From Rhizobium mayense (GTDB lineage Bacteria > Pseudomonadota > Alphaproteobacteria > Rhizobiales > Rhizobiaceae): a stretch of DNA of 64,000 nt. A program made the translations under genes and the position numbers. The stretch lies in assembly GCF_030272705.1 (NCBI RefSeq), contig NZ_JARFYM010000003.1, positions 62,001-126,000 on the forward strand, written 5' to 3'. Positions 1 to 8,822 of this stretch are shown piece by piece. The notes under the pieces were generated by a model. The model was given only the letters and a program-made list of their open reading frames with translations. It was not told where the DNA came from and searched no databases. Every line of letters begins with the position of its first letter. Position 1 is the first letter of the stretch.

Positions 1-367
1 CGTTGACATTGCTCTGCTGGATGAGGAAGCCATGGACGACGTCGGCGCTCGTGGCGCGGAACGTCAGCGGCGTCTGGGCGGGCACCACAATGCAGGACGG
101 CGTGAAGGAATATTGTTGGCCGATGGCGCGCACGGTCACCGATCCGTCGGGCTCAAGGGCGCTGCCGAGATTGCTTTCGACGAACTCGCCGCTGAGGTGG
201 AGGGTCGTCGGGTCGGCCGTCTCCACCTGGGCCTGGGGCATGGTTGCCTGATGGATGCCGGCGAAAGCCGCCATGCCCGTCAAGAAGGCAATGATCGCCA
301 CGGAAATCACAGCCCATCGACCTTCGACGATGGCGGTTGTGGCAGTACTTTTCGGGGGTTCTGTCAT
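1..367 (-). CDS. Cytochrome c oxidase subunit II, partial (runs off the left edge)
   Basis: This is the N-terminal part (122 codons) of a gene continuing past base 1. The translation begins MTEPPKSTA and has one N-terminal membrane helix (about residues 18-38). A cupredoxin-like domain follows, with the strands VTVRAIGQQYSF and VVHGFLIQ; the His in VVHGF matches the first copper ligand of CuA subunits. It would take electrons from a cytochrome c and pass them to subunit I, with the CuA domain in the periplasm. The start ATG overlaps the TGA of the upstream small gene (ATGA), so the two are translationally coupled. The compact single-helix N terminus resembles ba3-type or alternative oxidases more than aa3 CoxB. 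The CuA cysteines and subunit I lie outside the window. Confidence 0.8.
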   Translation of the reverse strand, partial: MTEPPKSTATTAIVEGRWAVISVAIIAFLTGMAAFAGIHQATMPQAQVETADPTTLHLSGEFVESNLGSALEPDGSVTVRAIGQQYSFTPSCIVVPAQTPLTFRATSADVVHGFLIQQSNVN

Positions 368-543
368 GGCGTCGGTCCGCGCGGCACGAAAACGAGGAGA
401 TAGAACAGCAGCCACATGATCACGACGAGGGCGGTCGTAATGCCGGCAAGCGCAATCGCGCCATGCGGGCCGGCCGCAACGATCGCTTCCACTTGTTCGT
501 CAAGAGATGACGCATCGTCCACGGGAGGATCGGAATTGATCAT
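364..543 (-). CDS. Tiny single-helix membrane protein, oxidase subunit IIa-like
   Basis: This 59-aa protein (MINSDPPVDDASS...) has an acidic cytoplasmic-looking N terminus and one membrane helix at about residues 29-53 (ALAGITTALVVIMWLLFYLL), ending VFVPRGPTP. Its TGA overlaps the ATG of the subunit II gene. Small one-helix proteins directly upstream of subunit II are known as subunit IIa in ba3-type oxidases. The assignment here rests on position, size and topology, not on a recognised sequence motif. Confidence 0.6.
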   Translation of the reverse strand: MINSDPPVDDASSLDEQVEAIVAAGPHGAIALAGITTALVVIMWLLFYLLVFVPRGPTP

Positions 544-550
544 GACGGCC

Positions 551-1807
551 TCATTGGAGTGGAACCGAGCGCAGGTGATTGGCGTCGGCCGCCGTCACTG
601 CCGTCCCTCTGTTGCCCCAGGTACTGCGGATGTAGCTGACCACGGCGGCGACTTGGTCGTCGGACAAGGAGACCGCAAAGGGAGGCATGCCATAGGGCAT
701 CGGATTTCCCGCGGTTCCCGGCGGATATCCCCCATTGAGCACCATCCGGATCGGGTTCACGGCCGATTCCATCTGGATCGACTGGTTGCCGGCAAGCGGC
801 GGATAGTGCGGCGGCTTGCCTTCACCCTTCGTCCCGTGACAGACGGCGCATTGGCTGTCGTAGACCGTCTTTCCGAGGCTCAATAGCAGACTGCTTTCAG
901 ATGACGAGATATTGGAAACCGGCGCCCGCGGCGAATCCGTCGCGATGCTCTTCAGGTAGACGGCCATCGCGCGGGTATCGGCGTCGTTCAGGTATTGCAG
1001 GCTGTTGTAGACCACATCGGCCATCGGCCCGTAGACGACGCCGCGCTTCGATACGCCCTTCTGCAGCAGGTCGGAGATGTCCTCGATGCTCCACTCGCCG
1101 AGACCGGCTTCCTTGTTGGAAGTCAGCGAGGGAGCGTACCAGTTCTGCATGGGAATGAGCCCGCCCTGAAAGGCCTGTGACTCCGAATTGCCGCCGAGCG
1201 CGTTGATCGGTGTATGGCACATGCCGCAATGACCCAGCCCTTCGACCAGATAGGCGCCACGGTTCCATTCTGCCGATTTGTCGTGATCCTGCTTGAACTC
1301 TCCCTCCGTGAAGAAGAGCGTGCGCCATCCCAGTATTAGCGAGCGATTGTTGTACGGGAAACTCAGGTCGTGCGGCCGGTTCTGCTGCGCCACAGCCGGG
1401 ACGCTGCGCAGATATGCGTAGATGGCGTCGCTGTCCTCGCGCGTCACCTTGGTATAGGAGGCGAAAGGCATGGCCGGATAGAGCAGCCCGCCGTCGGGAA
1501 AGCGGCCGCGATGCATCGTCTGGTAGAAATCCTCGGCCGTCCACTTGCCGATGCCGGTCGTCGCATCCGGCGTGATATTGGAAGTGTAGATCACGCCAAA
1601 GGGCGTCGGCATCGCCCGGCCTCCGGCAAAAATGGCCCCTTCGGGCGCTGTATGACAGGCAATGCAGTCTCCGGCGCGCGCAAGATATTCGCCCTTGGCG
1701 ATGAGGGCGGGATCCGGCTTGGCGCCGGCCTCCTGCGCCTGAAGCGCATGCGGCGTTGCCAGCGCCAGTACCGTGACGAAGATGCCGAGCGAGAAGCGTG
1801 GCGTCAT
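551..1807 (-). CDS. Periplasmic three-haem cytochrome c
   Basis: The 418-aa product starts MTPRFSLGIF and has a Sec signal peptide ending near ALQAQE (residue 26). Three CxxCH haem sites are visible: CIACH (48-52), CGMCH (194-198) and CAVCH (320-324). Each sits in a class I cytochrome c domain with a downstream Met-containing loop such as YPAMPFASY or YGMPPFAV. The layout matches the cytochrome subunit of membrane alcohol/gluconate-type dehydrogenases. Here no dehydrogenase is adjacent, and the next genes encode an oxidase, so it more likely feeds that oxidase. The start at 1807 was chosen because it gives a clean signal peptide; an upstream in-frame start would run into the preceding gene. 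It follows the diheme cytochrome gene by 4 bases. Confidence 0.85.
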   Translation of the reverse strand: MTPRFSLGIFVTVLALATPHALQAQEAGAKPDPALIAKGEYLARAGDCIACHTAPEGAIFAGGRAMPTPFGVIYTSNITPDATTGIGKWTAEDFYQTMHRGRFPDGGLLYPAMPFASYTKVTREDSDAIYAYLRSVPAVAQQNRPHDLSFPYNNRSLILGWRTLFFTEGEFKQDHDKSAEWNRGAYLVEGLGHCGMCHTPINALGGNSESQAFQGGLIPMQNWYAPSLTSNKEAGLGEWSIEDISDLLQKGVSKRGVVYGPMADVVYNSLQYLNDADTRAMAVYLKSIATDSPRAPVSNISSSESSLLLSLGKTVYDSQCAVCHGTKGEGKPPHYPPLAGNQSIQMESAVNPIRMVLNGGYPPGTAGNPMPYGMPPFAVSLSDDQVAAVVSYIRSTWGNRGTAVTAADANHLRSVPLQ

Positions 1808-1811
1808 GGCG

Positions 1812-2531
1812 CTATTTCCCCTCGTTGGGCTGGCTGCCGCAGGCGAAGGGCAGGGCGAAGCTCGCTTGTGGAGCCGGCGAAGCATCGGCGGGGGCAGGGC
1901 GCTGTGCCAGCCAGGCGGCCACGGCTCGAACGTCATCCTCCGTCAAATGCCCTGCCACGATTTGCATACAGTCGGGCGCGATAGCGGTGCGCGTACCATA
2001 ACGCCAGCCGCCAAGCTGGGCGCTGATATAGGCGGCCCTAAGGCCCAGAAGGCCGGGGATAGCGGGTTCCATGCCCGTCAGTGACGAGCCGTGGCAACTG
2101 ACGCAGGCAGGAATGCCACGCTCCATGTCACCTTGCGTTGCCAGATCCTCTCCGTGCTGGAGGACGGATTTGCTGAGATCGGAAACCGCGGCCGGCGGGA
2201 GATCGGGCCGTTGCTCGGCGAAATAATCCCCGATCTTCTTGAGATAGTCGTCCGGCAGGAATTCGAGAAGATAGTTCATCGGCGGATATTTGCGCCGGTC
2301 GTTCTTAAACGCGAGAAGCTGATGATAGAGGTAACCGGAAGGCTTGCCGGCAAGCCGAGGGAAATATGGGTCGTTTGTTCCCCTGCCTTCCGCTCCATGG
2401 CAAGGCGTACAAGCCTGGACGCGGGCTGCCATCGTATCCGGGAGGTCGTTTGGCGTCTGTGCATTAGCAGCGAAGGCAAAGAAAATTCCGACCGTGATCG
2501 CGGCGAAAGTGACACGTCCCCCATCTGCCAC
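1812..2531 (-). CDS. Diheme cytochrome c (c4-like)
   Basis: The 239-aa protein has a signal peptide (cleavage near AANAQ, residue 24) and two CxxCH sites, CTPCH (41-45) and CVSCH (143-147). This two-domain arrangement is typical of cytochrome c4, a periplasmic electron donor to terminal oxidases. The GTG start at 2531 is preceded by GGAGG about 7 bases upstream. The gene leads a run with the three-haem cytochrome, the small membrane protein and oxidase subunit II, all on the minus strand with gaps of a few bases (the three-haem gene is about 7 bases from the small gene). This suggests one respiratory operon. Confidence 0.85.
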   Translation of the reverse strand: MADGGRVTFAAITVGIFFAFAANAQTPNDLPDTMAARVQACTPCHGAEGRGTNDPYFPRLAGKPSGYLYHQLLAFKNDRRKYPPMNYLLEFLPDDYLKKIGDYFAEQRPDLPPAAVSDLSKSVLQHGEDLATQGDMERGIPACVSCHGSSLTGMEPAIPGLLGLRAAYISAQLGGWRYGTRTAIAPDCMQIVAGHLTEDDVRAVAAWLAQRPAPADASPAPQASFALPFACGSQPNEGK

Positions 2532-2690
2532 GCTTTGTCCTCCATCCCCCGGTGGATCACATAAAATATGCTAGCATCACGTGAAATTGAATCAAGCCAA
2601 GATGTTTCGAATATTATGCCGGTCAAGGCGACGGGACGTCGGCGGCCGAAGTGTTGGCGCAAGCTGACCGCGATCGTTCAGCAAGGCGCT

Positions 2691-3683
2691 TTACCGCGGA
2701 AGCCAAACGGTCATGCCGGGCTCCAGGCCACTGTCGCCACCAGTGGGATCGAGCCGTAGCCAGAAACTGTTGAGATCGTGATCCCCAACTGCCCGTGCCG
2801 CGCGCCAGGTGGCAAATTCGCCAAGCGGCCGCAGTTCGGTGACGCGAGCCTCGATGGTGCCGTTGCTCGTCTTCAGCGCGACGGTTTTGCCGATCGTCAG
2901 ATCTTTCAAGGCATCTTCGCGCAGCGTGAAGGCAAACCATTTCTCACCCTCCGGCTCGATCGTCATCACGGGTGCACCGGGGGAAAGGGCCTCTCCCAAT
3001 TCGGCGACCTGAATGACGACGGTGGCATCTGCTGGCGCCGTCAGGTGTGTCTTGTCGAAGGCAATCTGCGCCTGATCGACGGCTGCCTGAGCCGCCGCCA
3101 CTTGGGCGTCGGCAAGCGCAAGTTCCTCCTTGGTCGGGCCGGCGCTTGCTGCGGTCAACTGGGCGCGCTTGAGGTCGAGATCCGCCTGCGCCTTTTGAAG
3201 TTGAGCCGTGGTATCGTCGAGTACCTGGCGGCTGCCGGAGCCTTTCGCGAAAAGCGCGGCCGCGCGCGTGTTCTGCTGTTGGGCGAGCAGGAGGTTTGCC
3301 TCGGCGGTTTTCACCGATTGCTCGGAGATGGCCACTTCTTCCGAGCGAACGCCGGCATAGACGTGGTCGCGGTTCGCCTTGGCGCTGGCGGCGGCTGCCT
3401 TGGCTTCCCCGAGCGCCGCGGCCAGTTCCGGGCTGTCCAGCGTCGCCAGCAGGTCGCCTCGCTTCACGTGCTGGCCTGGCCGGGCGGCAAGGCTGAGCAG
3501 TCGCCCGCCCACCTCCGGCGCGATGCGGATCTCGGTACGCTGGACCATGCCGGGCGCGGCATTACCTGTTGCGCCAGAGTCGCCGGAGAAGGTGGCCGCC
3601 CCGCTGCCAAGCGCAGCCGCTATGAGCGACGCCATCAGCAGCGGCGGGCAGAAGACGGGTAGACGAAACATCCTAGCTTTCAT
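2691..3683 (-). CDS. HlyD/EmrA-family periplasmic adaptor (membrane fusion protein)
   Basis: The 330-aa product begins MKARMFRLPV and has an N-terminal hydrophobic anchor. A barrel-sandwich half follows (VKRGDLLATLDSPELAAAL), then a long alpha-helical hairpin rich in Ala, Gln and Lys. The second barrel half includes LTAPADATVV, and a beta-barrel domain ends WLRLDPTGGDSGLEPGMTVWLPR. Such proteins link an inner-membrane pump to an outer-membrane channel. The start at 3683 is set by AAGGAGG six bases upstream; this start overlaps the end of the permease gene. It is the third gene of a HlyD-permease-HlyD operon. No outer-membrane TolC gene is present nearby. Confidence 0.85.
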   Translation of the reverse strand: MKARMFRLPVFCPPLLMASLIAAALGSGAATFSGDSGATGNAAPGMVQRTEIRIAPEVGGRLLSLAARPGQHVKRGDLLATLDSPELAAALGEAKAAAASAKANRDHVYAGVRSEEVAISEQSVKTAEANLLLAQQQNTRAAALFAKGSGSRQVLDDTTAQLQKAQADLDLKRAQLTAASAGPTKEELALADAQVAAAQAAVDQAQIAFDKTHLTAPADATVVIQVAELGEALSPGAPVMTIEPEGEKWFAFTLREDALKDLTIGKTVALKTSNGTIEARVTELRPLGEFATWRAARAVGDHDLNSFWLRLDPTGGDSGLEPGMTVWLPR

Positions 3684-6012
3684 TCTTGCCTCCTTCATGC
3701 CTCGTCGCCCACCACGCCGAGGCCATGGCGAATGCCGCGTAGACGATCGCCAGCGCCCAGAGGGCTTGCCAATTGCTGCGCACGTCCGCGAGCGACGCGC
3801 CCATCTGGTTGACGCGCACCAGACCATCGATCGCCGACGTGCTCGGCAGCACCTGGCTCGCGATGCGGATCGACCTCGGGATCGCCTCGAGCGGCCACGC
3901 TACGCCCACCTGGAAAAACAGCGGCAGGCTGATGGCGATGAAGAGCAGCACCGCTGTCTCGCGTCGAGTGAACCACGATCCGACGAATTGCCCCAGGAAG
4001 CTCACAGCAAGGATGAAGGGTATGGCGAGCGCCAGCATGTCCAGAAGGCGTCCATTCGTCGAGAACCCGTAGATGCGCGGCAGGATAATCAGGTAGAGCG
4101 CGAAGCCGGGCAGCACGAGCAGCAGATGCGCGAGCGCCTGACCCAACACCGCCGCCGGTCGGCCACGACCGCTTCGGGACGCCCGTCCTCCCTGTTCGAA
4201 CGCGACGCCGCCGAGCGTGGCGGAGCCCATCAGCAAGGTCTGCTGCAGGATCAGGATGAAGGCGGCCGGCACGACGTAACTGGCATAGCCGCCCGTCGGG
4301 TTGAACAGCGGCTGATTAAGGATTTCGACCGGCGAGTTCCTGACGAGTGCGGCCCGAAACAGGCTCCCATCGCCCCTCGCGCTGCCGGCCGCAACGTCCG
4401 CGGAGACTGTCGCCGCTGCCTCCGTTATGCCCTGCAGGGTGCGATTGTAGAGCAGGAAGTAGGCGGAATCGACATAGATCGGCAGCCGGGCTCCAGCGCC
4501 TTTCAGAACCTCGCGCTCTGTGCCCTCCGGGATCCCGACGATGCCGAACACTTCGCGCCGGGCGAGTGCGGCTTGTGCGGCCTCCAGGGTATTCGGACGA
4601 GCCACCACTTGCGTCGCCTCGTCGGCATCGATCATCTGGATGAGAGATCGGCTCAGGTTCGTCGTGTCGGCGTCGACGACCGCCACGGGGATTTTGCGCA
4701 CCAGCTGCCCGAGATAGGGCTGGGGGTAGAATACGCCGTAGATGATCGGCGCCAGTACGATAAGGCCGAAGACGGCGCTGTCGCCGAGGACGCGCTTGTA
4801 TTCGGCCACGAACGCCCCGACGACGCCAGGCCGTGCGACAGGCTGTGGCGCCGCTGGCTCCGGTTGGCGGTCGGGCGCGCGCGCAATGGCGTTCAACCCC
4901 AACCACGACAGGGCGAAATAGAGAACGGCGAGGGCTGCAAGCGCCATGAACGGTCGCACGGAGTCGGAGGCGGGTACGCCGCGAGCGGCCTGATCGAACA
5001 GGATCTGGATATACCAGCGAAGCGGCAGCATATCGCCCCAGACCCGCGCAAAACCACCCATCGCAAGAACCGGGAAGCCAACGCCGGCAAAGCCGAATGC
5101 GGGCGAGCAGATGATGCCGGTCAGCGACAGGCCGAGGGGGAGGTTCCTGACCAGCAACTGGAGCAGCGCTCCAAGCGATAGATAGGCGATGACGAGGAGA
5201 AGGGCGGAGGCGCCCATCAGGACGGCATCCCCACGGAAGGGAATCTGATTGAGTCCGTGGATGATGCCGAGCCCCACGACCATCATCAGGACAAAGATGC
5301 CAAAATAGGGTGCGAGTTTGCCGATCAGCGCGGTGAGTGGACTGCCGCCCGCAGCGTCCAGCCACGCCCGCACGCCGCGCGACCCGAATTCGGAACCGAC
5401 GGCATAGCCGCCCGCGATCGCCGTCAACACATGCAGCACCGTCGGCAGGATGGCGCGCAGCAGAAACTGCACATAGTTGAGCGCCGGATTGGTCAGTACA
5501 TATTGCTCGGTGATGAGTGGCCCAGGGCGGTATCCGCCTCCGCCTGCCTGTTTCGGCAGTGCCGCCGCAGCCGCGGCGATCGACGTCTGCAATCCGCCCG
5601 ATGCGATATTGCCCGGCGAGAAATACTGTTTGTTGTAGAAGATCACGATCTGCGGGCGTTTAGCCGCATAAATATCCCGTTCGAAGTTCTCGGGAATATA
5701 AACCGCAGCGATTGCCGCGCCCGAGCGGATCGAATGCATGGCGCCGTCAAGATCGGAGGACCGGTGCGCCACGGCGACGGAAGGCGCGGCATCGATCGAT
5801 TGGATGAAGCGCAGCGACGTGTCGGAATGGTCCATGTCGACCACATCGACGCTGAGATTTCGGACCACCGCGTTGCTGAAGGTTGCGGTCAGGATGGAAA
5901 AGGCGATCAGGGGAACGGCGAGCACAAGCAGCAGCGCCACCCGGTCGTGCCAAATCCACGTCACCTCGCGCGAGACGACCGCAAGCAGACCCGGAGTTTC
6001 GGGCTGAGACAT
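3673..6012 (-). CDS. Tandem-fused ABC-2 type permease, two YhhJ-like halves
   Basis: The 779-aa integral membrane protein contains two homologous ABC-2 permease units. The first (about 1-385) opens with the helix VALLLVLAVPLIAFSILTA, then VDVVDMDHSD and a six-helix membrane domain. The second (about 395-779) repeats the pattern with FGLIVLAPIIYGVFY and VAVVDADTTN. Each half has one early helix, a large periplasmic loop and about five later helices. Fusing the halves would give a complete transmembrane channel in one chain. No ABC ATPase gene is adjacent, so an ATPase must come from elsewhere if it is an ABC exporter. The start at 6012 overlaps the TGA of the upstream HlyD gene (ATGA); an in-frame ATG 18 bases earlier is less likely. 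Confidence 0.85.
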   Translation of the reverse strand: MSQPETPGLLAVVSREVTWIWHDRVALLLVLAVPLIAFSILTATFSNAVVRNLSVDVVDMDHSDTSLRFIQSIDAAPSVAVAHRSSDLDGAMHSIRSGAAIAAVYIPENFERDIYAAKRPQIVIFYNKQYFSPGNIASGGLQTSIAAAAAALPKQAGGGGYRPGPLITEQYVLTNPALNYVQFLLRAILPTVLHVLTAIAGGYAVGSEFGSRGVRAWLDAAGGSPLTALIGKLAPYFGIFVLMMVVGLGIIHGLNQIPFRGDAVLMGASALLLVIAYLSLGALLQLLVRNLPLGLSLTGIICSPAFGFAGVGFPVLAMGGFARVWGDMLPLRWYIQILFDQAARGVPASDSVRPFMALAALAVLYFALSWLGLNAIARAPDRQPEPAAPQPVARPGVVGAFVAEYKRVLGDSAVFGLIVLAPIIYGVFYPQPYLGQLVRKIPVAVVDADTTNLSRSLIQMIDADEATQVVARPNTLEAAQAALARREVFGIVGIPEGTEREVLKGAGARLPIYVDSAYFLLYNRTLQGITEAAATVSADVAAGSARGDGSLFRAALVRNSPVEILNQPLFNPTGGYASYVVPAAFILILQQTLLMGSATLGGVAFEQGGRASRSGRGRPAAVLGQALAHLLLVLPGFALYLIILPRIYGFSTNGRLLDMLALAIPFILAVSFLGQFVGSWFTRRETAVLLFIAISLPLFFQVGVAWPLEAIPRSIRIASQVLPSTSAIDGLVRVNQMGASLADVRSNWQALWALAIVYAAFAMASAWWATRHEGGKNES

Positions 6013-7082
6013 CAGCGTACACCGCTCCATTGCAGATAGGCGCTCATTCCGGGACGAAGTTCTGGAATCTTTTCGGTCGGATAGGCGCGCACTTCGAAGG
6101 TGCGCAGGTCGAAATCGCCGGTCGCACGCGTCGCCCGCCAGCCGGAATACTCGCCGCGGGTCGCAATGGTCCTGATCTCGACCGGCATCAGCCGATCGCC
6201 GAGGGCGGGGATGCGGACATCAAGCTTGTCGCCCACCTTCAGGCCCTTCACGAGGTCTTCGCGCAGATCGAAGCTTAGCCAGACATCGCTGAGGTCCACC
6301 AGCGAGAGAAGGGGCACCCCGGGCGACACGAACTCGCCGATTTCAGCCCCCACCTGATAGACTTGCGATCCGACGGGCGCCGTCACCGTCATCTCGTTGA
6401 CCTGGGTATTGAAGGTGGCAACTGCTGCTGCGGCCTTGTCCACGTCGGCTTGCGCGACGCCACGCTCTTCCTTGGTATAGCCCGCAACGGCCTCGTCATA
6501 GGCAAGCTTGGCTTGTTCGAGGCTGCGCCTCGCCACATCGAGCGACGCCGTTGCTTCGTTCAACGTCTGCGTCGAGGCTACGCCCTTGGTGGTCAATTCG
6601 TTCGTGCGGTTGTAAGTCTGCTGGGCGAGCACCAGATTGGCTTCGGCCGCGGCGATTGCCGCCTTGCGCTGCGCGACGACTTCCTGGCGGATGCCGGCAT
6701 CGATGCGGGCGAGCTCGGCGATGGCGACCGCTTTCGCCGCTTCCGCCTGTTTCAGCTGGCTGATGATTTGAGGATTGTCGATCTTCACCAGCACTTGGCC
6801 GGCGGCCACGTTCTGACCGCGATCCACCGGTCGCTCGCCGACGCGGCCTTCGACGCGGGCCGCGATGTCGATGCGCGTGGCGTCTGCTTCTCCCTGCACC
6901 AGCAAGGGTTGGGGTTGGACAAGATACCACAGAGACAAGCCGACGATCGCCGCTACCGTGACGGTGACGATGAGGGCGGCCGTGCGGGAGGAGCCCGAGC
7001 GAGGCTTGGGCTTGTCGGGTGACGAAGAGGAATTCTCGGCCGGGCCGGCCTGTTCGGTTGGAGATTGTACCAGCTCGTTCAT
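6012..7082 (-). CDS. HlyD/EmrA-family periplasmic adaptor, first gene of export operon
   Basis: The 356-aa product (MNELVQSPTEQ...) has a Ser/Pro-rich cytoplasmic N terminus, one membrane helix at about residues 36-58 (ALIVTVTVAAIVGLSLWYL) and a lipoyl-like half domain (ARVEGRVGERPVDRG, QVLVKIDNP). A helical hairpin and a closing beta-barrel ending LRPGMSAYLQWSGVR complete the adaptor layout. It differs in sequence from the adaptor at 2691-3683, so the operon carries two distinct adaptors. The start at 7082 is supported by GGAGGG upstream; an ATG at 7106 is an alternative. Substrate unknown; the family exports drugs, peptides or cell-surface compounds. Confidence 0.85.
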   Translation of the reverse strand: MNELVQSPTEQAGPAENSSSSPDKPKPRSGSSRTAALIVTVTVAAIVGLSLWYLVQPQPLLVQGEADATRIDIAARVEGRVGERPVDRGQNVAAGQVLVKIDNPQIISQLKQAEAAKAVAIAELARIDAGIRQEVVAQRKAAIAAAEANLVLAQQTYNRTNELTTKGVASTQTLNEATASLDVARRSLEQAKLAYDEAVAGYTKEERGVAQADVDKAAAAVATFNTQVNEMTVTAPVGSQVYQVGAEIGEFVSPGVPLLSLVDLSDVWLSFDLREDLVKGLKVGDKLDVRIPALGDRLMPVEIRTIATRGEYSGWRATRATGDFDLRTFEVRAYPTEKIPELRPGMSAYLQWSGVR

Positions 7083-7400
7083 CACAACGCCCTCCGCCGA
7101 CCACATCCGATCTATGTTACACTCTACTCACCAGAAGTTCCTCCGTGAAGCAGTTTCATCTGAGGCCGCTGCCGCTCATTCATGAATATCGAGTAGTGCC
7201 GGAGATAGGGACAAGGCAAATCACTGTCGTTATGTCGCCCCGACGAACTGCCGCCGAGCTGGCTCGAAAATGGAAATGCGCATCCATGATGCTCTTTCTG
7301 CCGGGTGCAAAGGAATGCGTCTTTGGCTAGCTGAAGCCAAGAAGTTCAGCGATGAACTCCACGGTCTGTCTGGCGGCCACTTTGCAAGTGGCGGCGGCAG
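7083..7400. other. Intergenic region upstream of the export operon
   Basis: These 318 bases separate the export operon from the displaced tRNA fragment. They should hold the promoter of the minus-strand operon. I see no recognisable gene, terminator or clear operator. This stretch is chromosomal and lay downstream of tRNA-Leu before the element integrated. Confidence 0.4.
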
Positions 7401-7457
7401 TATGGTGCGGACGACGGGGGTCGAACCCGTATACCCGAAGGTGAGGGATTTTAAGTC
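7401..7457 (-). repeat. attL: displaced 3' fragment of tRNA-Leu, left copy of the 57-bp direct repeat
   Basis: The 57 bases match 44642-44698 exactly by eye. They comprise the CCA end, acceptor 3' strand, T arm, variable arm and part of the anticodon stem-loop of tRNA-Leu, read on the minus strand. Identity stops at 7458, where the 5' half of the tRNA is missing. This is the original chromosomal 3' end, displaced when the element supplied a replacement. Confidence 0.92.
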
Positions 7458-7574
7458 ACCTGGTCTCGCATACCCCACATATCCCCACATTGCCTAAAAG
7501 CCTTGTAATTATGGACTTTTTGTCGTACCAGAGATGACGAGGGGCGACGTGAATATACGACGAGGTACGCGTTC

Positions 7575-7597
7575 CGTGCCCCCTGTCGTGCCCCCTG
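7575..7597 (+). repeat. Left copy of 23-bp terminal repeat (two CGTGCCCCCTG units)
   Basis: Two 11-base units CGTGCCCCCTG are separated by one T. An identical 23-base block lies at 44560-44582, just inside the right attachment site, in the same orientation. Paired repeats near both ends of an integrase-driven element are typical of arm-type integrase or excisionase binding sites; that role is inferred. Confidence 0.6.
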
Positions 7598-7615
7598 CAT
7601 TCATGGAAAATCACG

Positions 7616-8806
7616 ATGCCGCTTCTCAGTCAGGACTACGTCATTCGCTACAAGCTGCCACCGGAGAAGACCCAGGCGGAGCTTCGCGATACCAAGCTGA
7701 CCGGCTTCTGGATGCGTGTTCGCCGCCGCTCCGATGGGACGCTGATCAAGGCCTTTATGATCGATCATCTTGTCGCGTTGTCGGACGGGCGCAAGGTTCG
7801 CCGCAAGGTCTCGATAGGAGATGCCGCACTCTTTCATGCCGACAAAGCTCGCATTGAGGCTCAACGATTGCTTCAGGCGGTGAAGCGCGGCGATGACCCG
7901 CGCGGTGAAAAGGCAGCCCGCAAAAGTCGCATGACGTTCGACATGCTGGTCGAACAATATCGCGAGAAGCGTCTTGCTCGCCGCAAGCCAGCCACGCGCA
8001 AGGATTACGAGGGACGTATTCGCCGCGTTCTCCTGCCGTACTTCAAGGGCCGATTTGCCGACGATGTAACGACAGCGATGGTCATCGACTGCCATCATAA
8101 GCACCGTCGGACGCCAACGGAGGCCAATCGGGCGCTGGCCGTACTCTCGGCGATGATGCAATTCGCCATTAGTCAGGGTGTCAGGAGGGATAATCCCTGC
8201 CTCGGTGTGGAACGCTATTCGGAAACTGCCAAGGATACATGGCTGAACGAACAAGAGTTACCGATGTTTATCGCGGCTTTAGGTGAGGTTGAAACGCCTG
8301 TCGGCGAGCTTCTTCGTTTTCTGGCCGTCACCGGCTGGCGCGTTTCCGAAGCGAGACTGTTGGATTGGGCCGATGTCGATCTGCCACGCATGCTCGTCCG
8401 GCTACCAGACAGCAAGATTGGCGCGATTGATCGTCCGTTATCGGCTGATGCCGCTATGATCGTTGATCAGCAACCGCATCGCAGTGGCTTCGTCTTTTCG
8501 ACCACCAATGGACGACGCCCGGTCGGCTACAAACAGACAAGAGACACCCTGGCTGCGGTCTGCAAGAAGGCCGAGGTGGCGACGCTAACACCTCATGGTT
8601 TGAGGCATACCTTTGCGACGTGGGCGGCGTTGGCGGGCGCGAGTGCGCATGAACTGCGCGACGCCGGTGGCTGGCGAACGCTCGCCATGACAAACCGCTA
8701 TGTCAGTCGCGCGGAAACTCTCGGTCGCGCGGGAGCGGAGAAAGCGGCAAGGGCAATCAATATTTTCGCCAAACCTACCGCCGATGTCCTGAAACTCAAG
8801 ACCTGA
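7616..8806 (+). CDS. int: Tyrosine recombinase, element integrase
   Basis: The 396-aa protein has an N-terminal arm-binding domain (GFWMRVRRRSDG, DGRKVRRKVSIGD; about 1-95), a SAM-like core-binding domain (about 105-195) and a C-terminal catalytic domain. Catalytic residues visible are Arg242 (GWRVSEAR), His327 and Arg330 (TPHGLRH) and nucleophile Tyr362 (MTNRYV). The residue usually His in the LGH motif is Trp353 (GGW), a known variant. It should join attP to the 3' end of tRNA-Leu and, with a directionality factor, excise the element. The first ATG at 7616 is used; no strong ribosome-binding site is seen. Confidence 0.93.
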   Translation: MPLLSQDYVIRYKLPPEKTQAELRDTKLTGFWMRVRRRSDGTLIKAFMIDHLVALSDGRKVRRKVSIGDAALFHADKARIEAQRLLQAVKRGDDPRGEKAARKSRMTFDMLVEQYREKRLARRKPATRKDYEGRIRRVLLPYFKGRFADDVTTAMVIDCHHKHRRTPTEANRALAVLSAMMQFAISQGVRRDNPCLGVERYSETAKDTWLNEQELPMFIAALGEVETPVGELLRFLAVTGWRVSEARLLDWADVDLPRMLVRLPDSKIGAIDRPLSADAAMIVDQQPHRSGFVFSTTNGRRPVGYKQTRDTLAAVCKKAEVATLTPHGLRHTFATWAALAGASAHELRDAGGWRTLAMTNRYVSRAETLGRAGAEKAARAINIFAKPTADVLKLKT

Positions 8807-8822
8807 TCATGAGGTGCGGCGC

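Noticed and set aside
3379..5181. Plus-strand 600-codon open frame opposite the ABC-2 permease
   Set aside because: Composition (very Arg/Gln/Asp-rich) is that of an antisense shadow of a GC-rich gene; the minus strand encodes a clear membrane protein.
7401..7457. A second functional tRNA-Leu at the left end
   Set aside because: The 5' half (acceptor 5' strand, D arm, part of the anticodon stem) is absent, so only a 3' fragment remains.
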